From: Enterocloster bolteae
Lineage (GTDB): Bacteria; Bacillota; Clostridia; Lachnospirales; Lachnospiraceae
DNA length: 64,000 nt
Direction of reading: 5' to 3'
NCBI RefSeq assembly: GCF_002234575.2
Contig: NZ_CP022464.2
Coordinates: 1,860,001 to 1,924,000 of the forward strand
Shown: piece by piece, positions 16,593-24,873 of the stretch
Position numbering within the stretch: position 1 is the first letter of the stretch
Layout of the letters: each line of letters begins with the position of its first letter
The notes under the pieces: generated by a model
Databases searched by the model: none
Told to the model about the DNA's origin: nothing
The model's input: only the letters and a program-made list of their open reading frames with translations
Translations under genes and position numbers: made by a program

Positions 16593-17597
16593 ATGGCAGC
16601 TCCAGCAGCAATTCTTGCCGTCAAAGCGGCAATCGCTGTAGCAACCGATAAGCGAGGCAGAACGGTGATTGCCTCGGTGGTGGCGGCAGTTCTGCTGCCG
16701 TTTATTTTAGTAATTGTAATGTTGTTGAGTATCATGGATGGGGCCAGCTCCCATAATGTATCTGCGGTCGCTCAGGTGTTTTGGGAAGGAGCGATCTCCA
16801 GCCAGGTGCCGGAGGAGTACCGGAAATACATCGTGGATATGCAGACCAGCTTCGCCTCCCTGGAGGATTTGATTGCAGATATTGACCATGTAGAGGATCG
16901 GGAACTGGATATTGAATGGGTGAAGTCTGTATTTTATGCCATGTATTTTGGCAGCGCGCAGCCGTCACTTCTGGCTCAAAAAGAGTTTGTGGACTGCTTT
17001 GTGGAATACGAGGAGCGGGAAGACGGAGATGGTGATTCCTACACAGCGGCCATTCCTATCACGGACCTTGGCACCGTGTATGCCAATATGAGGCAACGTT
17101 TAGGTCTAGAAATTGGGGTGGATCAGGAGGCAAATGCTCAGAGAATTTATACGGTAGCTGTCTATGGCCCGGCTGTTCCGGGAGGGATGGCAGCCGGCTC
17201 CGCCATGGGGGACGGAAGCTATCAGGCCCTGCTTACGGAGGCAACAAAATACATTGGTTTTCCCTACCGGTGGGGCGGTTCCAATCCACAGACGTCCTTT
17301 GATTGCAGCGGCTATATCTGTTGGATTTATACCCAGTCCGGGACCTATCAGCTGCCGCGGACATCTGCTCAGGGAATTTTTGACCAGTGTGCTGTAATCC
17401 CCAGAGAGGAAGCGAAGCCAGGGGACCTGGTATTCTTTACAAAAACCTATGCTTCATCCACTCCGGTCAGCCATGTCGGGCTGTACATTGGTGGAAACCA
17501 GATGCTGCATTGTGGGGATCCCATCGGTTATGCGAACATTGATTCCAACTATTGGCGCAGCCATTTTTATGCATTTGCTCGACTTCCAGCCGCTTAG
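16593..17597 (+). CDS. NlpC/P60 peptidoglycan hydrolase of the conjugation machine
   Basis: A 334-residue membrane-anchored wall hydrolase. After an N-terminal hydrophobic segment (residues 25-48) and a helical, possibly lysozyme-like or spacer region, an NlpC/P60 domain occupies about residues 210-332. The catalytic Cys lies in FDCSGY, the His in VSHVGLY, and the third polar residue probably in LHCGDP. Such proteins open the wall for the conjugation channel (VirB1/Tn916 Orf14 role). The promoter upstream overlaps a palindrome likely bound by the XRE protein. Confidence 0.88.
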   Translation: MAAPAAILAVKAAIAVATDKRGRTVIASVVAAVLLPFILVIVMLLSIMDGASSHNVSAVAQVFWEGAISSQVPEEYRKYIVDMQTSFASLEDLIADIDHVEDRELDIEWVKSVFYAMYFGSAQPSLLAQKEFVDCFVEYEEREDGDGDSYTAAIPITDLGTVYANMRQRLGLEIGVDQEANAQRIYTVAVYGPAVPGGMAAGSAMGDGSYQALLTEATKYIGFPYRWGGSNPQTSFDCSGYICWIYTQSGTYQLPRTSAQGIFDQCAVIPREEAKPGDLVFFTKTYASSTPVSHVGLYIGGNQMLHCGDPIGYANIDSNYWRSHFYAFARLPAA

Positions 17598-17692
17598 ATT
17601 TGATTGGTTTCAACGAAAATCTTTGGTGGTTTTAGGTATCGACTTGTGGCCGGCCATAGGATATGTTGGCTGGTGTAAGGAGGTGAGCGACA

Positions 17693-17971
17693 ATGAGAGA
17701 GCTTGCAGAGCAGGCAGAAGAGTTAATGGTGAAGCGTGTTCAGGAACTCCGGGATGAGTTTGGGATGAGCCGGTCCAAGACCTATGACCTGGAGATGAAA
17801 GAGTATGTGGCCAGGATGGAGCGGATCCTGCACACACTGTCAGAGGAGGACCGGGAATGGCTGGACAATCAGCTGATTGATAAGTTCTGTGTATCCGAGA
17901 CGGAATGTCGGGAGTTATACATGAACGGCTTTCGGGATGCCATGCGCCTGATCATGGCGGTAGGACTTTAG
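17693..17971 (+). CDS. Small helical ICE protein
   Basis: A 92-residue, highly charged, helical protein with no membrane segment and no family that I recognise. AAGGAGGTGAG precedes the ATG closely. It lies in the stretch of small genes between the wall hydrolase and the relaxosome genes, where many ICEs carry poorly described accessory proteins. Confidence 0.6.
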   Translation: MRELAEQAEELMVKRVQELRDEFGMSRSKTYDLEMKEYVARMERILHTLSEEDREWLDNQLIDKFCVSETECRELYMNGFRDAMRLIMAVGL

Positions 17972-18059
17972 AAAACGGAATATGAACCGGAATAGGTACG
18001 TTATGGGTAACAGCATGGCGGCCTGTTCTGATTGCGAACATGGATAGAGGAGGGATTGG

Positions 18060-18998
18060 TTGATACAAGCAGTATTTGAACGTAAGCCGGATTTTCGGCT
18101 GCGGGATGTAGTGATTGAAACTGTGACACGTCTGCCGAAGGAGGAGTATGAGCAGTTTCTAAGTAGTCCCTGTGATAGCTATGAGTTTATTGAGAAGAAC
18201 TCAAAGTCGATGCTTATGGATGAAAAGAACGGTGTGTTTTACTGCATGCTGGTGACTGGCGAAGGGTATCGGGACGGTGTGCTTGTGGAGGCAGAAGGCT
18301 ATCCCTATGCGAGATATGCCTCCTATGTGCCGGATGCGACAGCGCTTTGTTATGAGTCCCTATCAAAGGTAAATGAGATTCTGGCCAAAGCGGTGGAAGA
18401 GATTGTAAAGGAAGGAACGAACATGACTACCACTGGCAACTGGATGACAGACCGCTCCAAGGTAGAAACATTGTTGGGAGAAGGGCAGTCGGAGAATCCT
18501 CGTTTGTGGACGCTATTGCAGGATATGTTGGGCGAACGGCCAGAGGTAGCCCAGGTTGACCGTATGGATGAGGGATTGGATATTTATTATTATCTGGATT
18601 TCTGTCCGAATTATATTCCGGAAGAAGGAGAGGCGGCGGTTCAGGAAGCAGGAGCAGATGTAAAGTCCCCACGATTAAAAGATATCCTGTGTACCCGTTG
18701 GGAGAACATCCATTTGGTTCATACAGAGGTTGATAATGTGCCGCATACCATTGCAGAACTGGATTCCGGGACGTTGACAGAGGCGGGAAAGAAAGTCTGG
18801 GCCGATGTTCTGAATGCAAAAGTAGAGCGGGTGTATCAGGGACTTTATGGATTGCAGATGGAATTGTCCGGGGTAAAGCCCAGCCGGCTGGATGCATTTT
18901 CCGGCATGCTTGGAGGTTATTGCAGCGAACAGGAATACGAAACATGGGTGAAAGAACCGGAGAAAGAGCCGGTCAGTCCACAGCTAAATAATTCATGA
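18060..18998 (+). CDS. Uncharacterised 312-residue ICE protein (two-part)
   Basis: A soluble protein starting at TTG 18060 after AGAGGAGGG. The N-terminal 115 residues look like one domain (FERKPDFRLRDVV, then DSYEFIEKNSKSM and an FYCMLVTGEG strand), and the remainder a second, acidic domain containing repeated Tyr residues in DIYYYLDF. I recall similar two-domain proteins of unknown function in Lachnospiraceae elements but cannot name the family with confidence. The stop overlaps an ATG of the following reading frame by 4 bases. Confidence 0.6.
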   Translation: MIQAVFERKPDFRLRDVVIETVTRLPKEEYEQFLSSPCDSYEFIEKNSKSMLMDEKNGVFYCMLVTGEGYRDGVLVEAEGYPYARYASYVPDATALCYESLSKVNEILAKAVEEIVKEGTNMTTTGNWMTDRSKVETLLGEGQSENPRLWTLLQDMLGERPEVAQVDRMDEGLDIYYYLDFCPNYIPEEGEAAVQEAGADVKSPRLKDILCTRWENIHLVHTEVDNVPHTIAELDSGTLTEAGKKVWADVLNAKVERVYQGLYGLQMELSGVKPSRLDAFSGMLGGYCSEQEYETWVKEPEKEPVSPQLNNS

Positions 18999-19012
18999 AA
19001 GGGGAGAGCTGG

Positions 19013-19288
19013 ATGAAAAATACCACATTGACACTGACCTTCAACACGGAGCGCCTGGATGCTTTGGCCTATCACATGGGCAAAAAGGAAGCGGATCTGA
19101 AGGAGGAGCTGAGCGATTACTTACAGAAGATGTATGAAAAATATGTGCCGCAGACCACCCGGGAGTACCTGGATGATAAGATTGCCAGGGAGGGAGCGGC
19201 AAAGCCGGCCAGGCCGAGACGGCAGGCAGAAGAGAGCCATGTGAGAAGCCAGACGGGTCAGGAGATGGGACAGGCGGGCAGTGCATGA
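19013..19288 (+). CDS. DUF6103-like small protein
   Basis: A 91-residue protein opening MKNTTLTLTFNTERLDAL and containing a helical core with LSDYLQKMYEKYVPQTTREY, a pattern I associate with DUF6103 proteins of clostridial ICEs. The tail is basic and disordered. ATG 19013 follows GGGGAGAG; an ATG at 18995 is in frame but lacks such a site. It might be an RHH-like relaxosome accessory protein (beta-strand then two helices), an inference from the secondary-structure pattern only. Confidence 0.6.
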   Translation: MKNTTLTLTFNTERLDALAYHMGKKEADLKEELSDYLQKMYEKYVPQTTREYLDDKIAREGAAKPARPRRQAEESHVRSQTGQEMGQAGSA

Positions 19289-19548
19289 GGTATCAGGATA
19301 AGCATGGAAATGAGATTACCGAGGGAATGTATCTCCGGTTTGAGGATGGCAGTGTAGAGCAGGTCTATGCCTGGCAGACAGGAGATGAGAGCGATCTTGG
19401 GATTAATGCCAGCAATGAAGCCTATCTGCAGGCTCACGGTTTGGGGGAGTTTCCCCAGGAATTATACCCGCTTTCCGAGTTTGACCTGTCGGAAGTGGAG
19501 ATTTGCGAGCCGGAGATGGAACCCTGGCAGCTTGGCATGATGGGATAG
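19285..19548 (+). CDS. Small acidic ICE protein
   Basis: An 87-residue acidic protein starting MRYQDKHGNEITEGMYLRFED, suggestive of a small beta-barrel (a KOW/SH3-like 'GMYLRFEDGSVEQVYAW' opening). The function is unknown. It overlaps the previous gene by 4 bp (ATGA). The 350 bases that follow have no convincing gene. Confidence 0.55.
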   Translation: MRYQDKHGNEITEGMYLRFEDGSVEQVYAWQTGDESDLGINASNEAYLQAHGLGEFPQELYPLSEFDLSEVEICEPEMEPWQLGMMG

Positions 19549-19899
19549 AGCGCCTATTCCGGGAACGTGAGCCTGTATTTGGCCGTTTGTGCCGCTTTGA
19601 CAGGTGGAGTGGGACTGGGATACCACTGGCAGGAATGACGGCCTTCCCTGGCCTTTGTGACCGAACATTATACGGGCAGGCAGATGCAGGTCAGGTTGGG
19701 TCGAAAGTGGTGCAGGTTAAAGGGGTTATGCTGCTTTCGCAGCACACCCCCGGAAAACACCGGCCGGCAAAGCCGTCCGGGGATTCTGGTTTGAATACTT
19801 TATTGGCAGCGAGAGAAGAAAGTGGTGCTGGTAGAGCCAAAAGATGCAAAGAAAATGCCGATTGCGGGCTTTTTTATGAATACCGAAGGAGGGAAGGCA
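19549..19899 (+). other. Non-coding, hairpin-rich stretch; candidate oriT
   Basis: No gene with a ribosome site is evident here. Two strong hairpins stand side by side. The first pairs GGGGT...GCTGC with GCAGC...ACCCC (19722-19750, loop TTTC). The second pairs positions 19760-19768 with 19772-19780 (CCGGxCGGC type, one mismatch, loop AAA). Because an RHH accessory gene and the relaxase lie directly downstream, this is the best location for the origin of transfer. A structured regulatory RNA is the alternative. Confidence 0.45.
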
Positions 19900-20313
19900 T
19901 TGGCGGGCAGGGCAAAGAAACAGCGTATAGGCGTTTATATGGAGAAAGAGCTGGTAGAGCGGGCAGATGAGATGGTGAGCTATGTAGGAGCTCGTTCCCG
20001 TAATGAGTTTGTGGCAGAAGCGGTTAAATTTTATATTGGATTTTTGAATTCTAAAAAGGCAGAAAACTATCTGCTCCAGTCCTTATCCTCCGTGCTCACC
20101 AGTACCGTACATGACAGTGAAAACCGTCTGGCGCGTATGGATTTTAAGCTTGCAGTGGAGATTTCCAAACTGGCTCATGTGATTGCCTATTCCCATGAGG
20201 TAGATGAGGATGCCCTGAAAAAGCTACATCTGAAATGCGTGGAGGAGGTGAAGAGAGTCAATGGGGCGGTTGAGTTTGAAGATGCATACAAATATCAAAA
20301 ACGTGAAGTATAG
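19900..20313 (+). CDS. Ribbon-helix-helix relaxosome accessory protein (MobC-like)
   Basis: A 137-residue protein with a ribbon-helix-helix N-terminus: a beta-strand QRIGVYMEKELVERADEM leading to a helix pair around SRNEFVAEAVKFYIGF. The remainder is helical with a coiled-coil tendency. The start is probably TTG 19900 behind GAAGGAGGG; the frame is open to 19822. RHH proteins of this size near a relaxase usually bind oriT and help load the relaxase, and the hairpins immediately upstream fit that role. Confidence 0.7.
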   Translation: MAGRAKKQRIGVYMEKELVERADEMVSYVGARSRNEFVAEAVKFYIGFLNSKKAENYLLQSLSSVLTSTVHDSENRLARMDFKLAVEISKLAHVIAYSHEVDEDALKKLHLKCVEEVKRVNGAVEFEDAYKYQKREV

Positions 20314-20401
20314 AGTACAAGAGTAGCCAAAACGATTTATGAATCTTGCGTATGGACAACCGCCTTTATTTTATTTATGGTGTGTCAAAAAGGAGTATAA
20401 C

Positions 20402-20536
20402 ATGGGAAAAGAACAAATTATGGAAGATGCAGTTCGTGACCTGACGGAACTGGCCCTGCAGGAGCACAGGGAGACGACCGGTGAGGCAGAACAGAAAATG
20501 TTAAAACGAGACGCGGATCCAGTACAAGTTATTTGA
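20402..20536 (+). CDS. Short 44-residue ORF with a good ribosome site
   Basis: ATG 20402 is preceded by AAAAGGAG at a suitable distance and encodes a 44-residue, charged helical peptide. It may be intact or may be the N-terminus of a broken gene, because the following 350 bases contain protein-like fragments in other frames. No family is recognised. Confidence 0.4.
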   Translation: MGKEQIMEDAVRDLTELALQEHRETTGEAEQKMLKRDADPVQVI

Positions 20537-20717
20537 GTACGAGTGAAGATGGAATGACCGTGTGGGAAAGTGAGGACAGCAGTAGAGGATATTACTCTGG
20601 GAAAGCTCATATGAGAAATGAAAAAGGATTGGAGCTGGAAAAGTCTCGAAATTTCTCTGCACGGAGTATCTGAATGAATGTTAAATCAGCACCATGATGA
20701 TATGTACCTTCATTTAG

Positions 20718-20889
20718 TGTTATAAACTTTAAGACCTGGAAGAGCTGGTTGCTGGAAGAGAATGTGAAAGCATTTATCTCTAATGATTTTTATGTGGATT
20801 GTGATTATTATGAAACGGAAGATGAAACCACTATAAAACATGGATTTCAGTTACTGATTTTTTATTGTCCACCCAGAGAGGAAGGATGA
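20718..20889 (+). pseudogene. Protein-like fragment upstream of the relaxase
   Basis: The frame ending at 20889 has about 55 protein-like residues (FKTWKSWLLEENVKAFISND followed by acidic and aromatic residues) but lacks a convincing start codon. Together with another open stretch at about 20545-20670 in a different frame, it looks like debris of a gene that was disrupted here. No homologue is recognised. Confidence 0.35.
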
Positions 20890-20904
20890 TGGAGGGAGAA
20901 CTCC

Positions 20905-23826
20905 ATGCCTAAAATTATTTTTACCAGCCGCTATCTGCGGGATGCCCCGCCGGAGCAGCTTGGAAACTATGTCAAGTACATCGGAACCAGAGAGGGTGTG
21001 GAAAAGATTGATGAGAGCAAGGGGCACTTGCCCGCAACCGCGGCGCAGAAGAAGCTGATTGCACAGCTGCTTCGTGATCTGCCGAAGGCAAGGGCGATGC
21101 TGGAATATGAAGATTACCGGCTTCATCCAACCAGACGAAACGCCTCTGAATTTATTTCCACGGCCCTGGAATGGAATCTGGATCTGTTGTCGAAACGGGA
21201 AAACTATGTGGACTATCTGGCCAACCGTCCCCATGTGGAGCGGATCGGAGAGCATGGACTGTTCACAGATGCAGGGAAGCCGGTGGTGATTGCCAGAGTG
21301 CAGGAGGAGGTGAAAGCACATAAGGGGCCGGTGTGGACGCATGTGGTCAGTTTAAAAAGAGAGGACGCGGCGCGGTTGGGCTATGATTCCGGAAAGCAAT
21401 GGATGGAGCTGCTGCGGTCGAAGCGGGCGATGTTCTGTAAGCAGATGAAAATAGACAGCGAGAACCTGAGATGGTACGCTGCATTCCACAATGAGAGCTA
21501 CCACCCGCACGTCCATGTGATGGTGTATTCTGCAAAAGATCATGACGGATTCCTGACCGAGCCTGCGATTGAAGCGATGCGCTCCGAGCTGGCTCACGAT
21601 ATTTTCCGCCAGGACTTTGCTAATCTCTATGGAGTGCAGAATGCAGCCCGCGAAGGACTCAAGAAAGAAGCAGAACAGACCGTGAAGCGGCTGATTCAGG
21701 AAATCCAGTCAGGAACCTGTCAGAATCAGAAAATAGAAAAACAGATACATCGGCTGTCCAAGCGGTTGCAGAGAACAAATGGAAAAAAGGTGTACGGGTA
21801 TCTGAAAGCAGACTTGAAACAGATGGTGGACCGAATCGTGGATGAGCTGGAACAGGAACCCCATATCAAGGAACTGTATCAGTCATGGGGAACCGCCCGG
21901 GAGAAAATCTGGCAGACCTATTCTGATCAGCCAATACCGCTGGCACCACTCTCCCAGCAAAAAGAACTGAAACGGATTAAAAATATGGTGATTACCGAGG
22001 CAATGAAGATCGGGAGTCACCATTTTTTGTTGGAAGAATCATCTGCAGAAGAGACTGATATATGGATCGATAGAGCGGTAACCGAGATGGGTAGCATAGC
22101 GGGAGATGAACGAAGAGGAGAATCAGAAAGAAGAGATGCGGCAGATGAACCGGAGGACAATGAACTTCCAGGTGACAATGATATAGATTTCCATGCAGAG
22201 TGGAGTGATCCCTATAAAGTAGCCTGTCAATGTCTCTATGGAAGCGATGAGAAGGAGCCGGATTTTAAGGAAGCCTTCCGTCTGTTTTCGGGAGAGGCAG
22301 AAGAGGGAAATGCACTTGCCATGTTTGATCTGGGACGTATGTATGCAGATGGCCTGGGAAGGGAAGCAGATCCCGCGAAAGCGCATGAATGGTATGGGAA
22401 AGCGCTGACTGCATTTGTTGCAGCGGAGCAATGTGCAGAGGAAAGGCAGCGTCCCTATCTACAGTACCGGATTGGAAAAATGTATGCGGCTGGATTGGGA
22501 TATGAGCTGCCTGTAGTGCCGGATGAAGAAGGCGGGGACGGGAAAGCAGTAAGGGATTATGAAAAAGCGGTTGCGTGGTTTTCCCGTGCAGTGTCGGCCG
22601 ATCACAAATACGCCCAGTATTCACTTGGAGGTCTCTATTACCGGGGGCAGGGAGTCACACAGAACTACAGTCAAGCATTTAACTTATATCAGAGGTCCGC
22701 AGAGCAGGGAAATCCCTATGCCAGTTATGAAATGGCAAAGATGTACCGGGACGGAATTGGAGTTGCCGTTAACGTGGAAAATGCGGAAAGTTGCTTTGAA
22801 CAGGCATTTTCCGGTTTCTGCAGACTGGAAGCGCAGAGCCATGATGACAAGCTGCAGTACCGCCTGGGGCAGATGCTGCATACAGGAACCGGTACGGTAA
22901 AGGATGATAGAGTAGCAGAAGCATACTGGGAACGGGCCGCACAGCTTGGAAATATGAATGCCCAGTATGCATTGGGAAAGCTCTGGCTGGAAAATGGAAC
23001 AGGAGATCAGAAACAGGCGGTTGCCTGGCTTGAGAAAGCGGCAGAAGCAGAACATGCGTCAGCACAGTATGCTCTCGCAAACATTTATCTGGCAGGCGAA
23101 GCCGTTGCCAAAGATGTTACCAAAGCCACGGAGCTGTTTACGAGAGCGGCAAAACAAGGCCATGACTACGCAGCCTACCAGTTGGGCAAACAATTCCTTC
23201 AGGGGGAAGAGACAGAAAAAGATGTGGAAGCTGCAATAAAGTGGCTGAAGCAATCCGCCGCTGCAAATAACCAGTACGCCCAGTATTCTCTGGGAAAATT
23301 ATATCTGGACGGAGAAAAAGTGGAAAAGGATATTAGGACAGCAATCACCTACTTGAAAAAATCCGCTGCCCAGAACAATGCGTTTGCAGAATACCGTCTG
23401 GGACGGTTTTACCTGCTGGGGGAGGACGTGGAAGCGGATGTAAAAGAGGCCGTCCAGTGGCTGGAGCAGTCTGCTTCACAGGGAAATCAGTATGCTCAAT
23501 ATGCCCTCGGAAAACTGTACCTGTGCGGACATGAAGTGCCGCGGAATAAGGAGAAAGCCCTTCCGTACTTAGAAGCATCGGCAGCCCAAGGAAATATCTA
23601 TGCGCAGTTTCTGTTAGATCATTTGGATTCGTTCTATGAGCCGTCTGTTTTTCTTGCGACAACAAGGCTCATGCACCGCCTGGCACAGATGTTTGAAGAA
23701 GAAAAATGGAAAGCAGGAGGCAGTTCCATGCAGGTGGAAGGAAAACTCCGTAGTAGAATCCGGGAGAAAAAGAAGGCAATGGGGCATAAATCGGATGATG
23801 AAACTCCGCGTCAGAATCTATCATGA
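20905..23826 (+). CDS. MobP3-like relaxase fused to a Sel1-repeat domain
   Basis: A 973-residue relaxase that should nick oriT and lead the transferred strand into the recipient. The opening MPKIIFTSRYLRD and the HUH metal-binding motif in YHPHVHVMVYS (about residues 199-208) fit the MobP3 group. A catalytic Tyr is expected in the N-terminal region (for example Y28 or Y31 in NYVKYI). A helical linker spans residues 240-400, then an acidic stretch. From about residue 470 to 940 there are around ten Sel1/TPR-like repeats with the A-x-Y-x-L-G-x-x-Y-x-x-G pattern. The ribosome site GGAGGGAG precedes the ATG. Confidence 0.88.
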   Translation: MPKIIFTSRYLRDAPPEQLGNYVKYIGTREGVEKIDESKGHLPATAAQKKLIAQLLRDLPKARAMLEYEDYRLHPTRRNASEFISTALEWNLDLLSKRENYVDYLANRPHVERIGEHGLFTDAGKPVVIARVQEEVKAHKGPVWTHVVSLKREDAARLGYDSGKQWMELLRSKRAMFCKQMKIDSENLRWYAAFHNESYHPHVHVMVYSAKDHDGFLTEPAIEAMRSELAHDIFRQDFANLYGVQNAAREGLKKEAEQTVKRLIQEIQSGTCQNQKIEKQIHRLSKRLQRTNGKKVYGYLKADLKQMVDRIVDELEQEPHIKELYQSWGTAREKIWQTYSDQPIPLAPLSQQKELKRIKNMVITEAMKIGSHHFLLEESSAEETDIWIDRAVTEMGSIAGDERRGESERRDAADEPEDNELPGDNDIDFHAEWSDPYKVACQCLYGSDEKEPDFKEAFRLFSGEAEEGNALAMFDLGRMYADGLGREADPAKAHEWYGKALTAFVAAEQCAEERQRPYLQYRIGKMYAAGLGYELPVVPDEEGGDGKAVRDYEKAVAWFSRAVSADHKYAQYSLGGLYYRGQGVTQNYSQAFNLYQRSAEQGNPYASYEMAKMYRDGIGVAVNVENAESCFEQAFSGFCRLEAQSHDDKLQYRLGQMLHTGTGTVKDDRVAEAYWERAAQLGNMNAQYALGKLWLENGTGDQKQAVAWLEKAAEAEHASAQYALANIYLAGEAVAKDVTKATELFTRAAKQGHDYAAYQLGKQFLQGEETEKDVEAAIKWLKQSAAANNQYAQYSLGKLYLDGEKVEKDIRTAITYLKKSAAQNNAFAEYRLGRFYLLGEDVEADVKEAVQWLEQSASQGNQYAQYALGKLYLCGHEVPRNKEKALPYLEASAAQGNIYAQFLLDHLDSFYEPSVFLATTRLMHRLAQMFEEEKWKAGGSSMQVEGKLRSRIREKKKAMGHKSDDETPRQNLS

Positions 23827-23839
23827 GGAGGTATCGGAT

Positions 23840-24823
23840 ATGTCATATGTTTATTTCACAGAAGAGCAAAAGGAGCGGGCGAATTCCATCGACCTGGTGG
23901 ATTTTTTACAGCGCCAGGGAGAAAAAATGCTTCCATCCGGGAGGGACAAACGTTTAAGCAGCGACCACAGCATCACGGTCAGAGGGAACAGTTGGTATGA
24001 CCATGCGATAGAAAAAGGAGGGCTGGCCATTGATTTTGTAAAATACTTCTATGGGAAAACGTATCCGGATGCAGTGTCGATGCTGCTTGACGGGGAACAG
24101 GGGATTCCATACATTCAGAGTCAAAAACAGGAGAAGGAACCATCTGCACCATTTTCGCTTCCGCCAAAGAATCGTGATATGCGCCGGACCTTTGCCTACT
24201 TGTTAAAGGTGCGGTATCTGGACAAACAGATCGTAACAGATTTTGCAAAGGCAGACCTGCTGTATGAAAGCCTGGAGGATTCTCAGGACGGAACGAGGCA
24301 GTACCATAATGCAATCTTTGTCGGGAGAGATAAGGAGGGAGTGGCCAGGCACGCGCACAAAAAAGGAATCTATACCTACGGTTCGAGCTTCCGGGGAAAC
24401 TTAACGAGCAGTGATCCGAAGTATAGCTTCCGGTGGGTAGGAACCAGCGATACGCTCTATGTGTTTGAGGCCCCTATTGACTTACTCTCCTATGTTTCCC
24501 TACACAAAGAAGGCTGGAAGCAGCATAGCTATGTTGCACTGTGCTGCGTAGGCTCTAAGCCGATCTTTCAATTATTGCAGGATTTTCCGAACATGAAAAA
24601 AATATGGCTGTGTCTGGATCATGATATCCCAGGAATGAAAGCGGCAGAACGGATCAAGAAACAGCTTCTGGAAATGGGATATGGAGATACGGAAACGGAT
24701 TTGTCCCAGTATAAGGACTGGAATGAAGATTTAAAAGCCCTTCATGGGCAGCTTGCGATTCCAGCTGAAGAACTTCCGGGGAATCAGCAGGAAACGAAAC
24801 AGGAATTATTGAAAATGGAATGA
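23840..24823 (+). CDS. DUF3991/TOPRIM-domain protein
   Basis: A 327-residue protein with an N-terminal primase-like region (SIDLVDFLQRQGE, then DHSITVRGNSWYDH and GLAIDFVKYFYG) and a C-terminal TOPRIM domain with the acidic DHDIPGMKAAERI block (WLCLDHD). Proteins of this DUF3991/Toprim type accompany MobP relaxases in Firmicutes elements and may act in replication or processing of the transferred strand. The start, ATG 23840, follows GAGGAGGTATC; the frame is open farther upstream but overlaps the relaxase. No zinc-finger cysteines are seen. Confidence 0.85.
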   Translation: MSYVYFTEEQKERANSIDLVDFLQRQGEKMLPSGRDKRLSSDHSITVRGNSWYDHAIEKGGLAIDFVKYFYGKTYPDAVSMLLDGEQGIPYIQSQKQEKEPSAPFSLPPKNRDMRRTFAYLLKVRYLDKQIVTDFAKADLLYESLEDSQDGTRQYHNAIFVGRDKEGVARHAHKKGIYTYGSSFRGNLTSSDPKYSFRWVGTSDTLYVFEAPIDLLSYVSLHKEGWKQHSYVALCCVGSKPIFQLLQDFPNMKKIWLCLDHDIPGMKAAERIKKQLLEMGYGDTETDLSQYKDWNEDLKALHGQLAIPAEELPGNQQETKQELLKME

Positions 24824-24873
24824 GTCAGTTCCTAACTTTCATCTATCGTACCCGGTTCCAGAAAGGAGGTATC

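Noticed and set aside
19503..19970. Plus-strand frame of 155 codons between the small acidic gene and the RHH gene
   Set aside because: It overlaps both neighbours in another frame, crosses the hairpins, and has an Arg/Gly-rich composition expected from GC-rich non-coding DNA.
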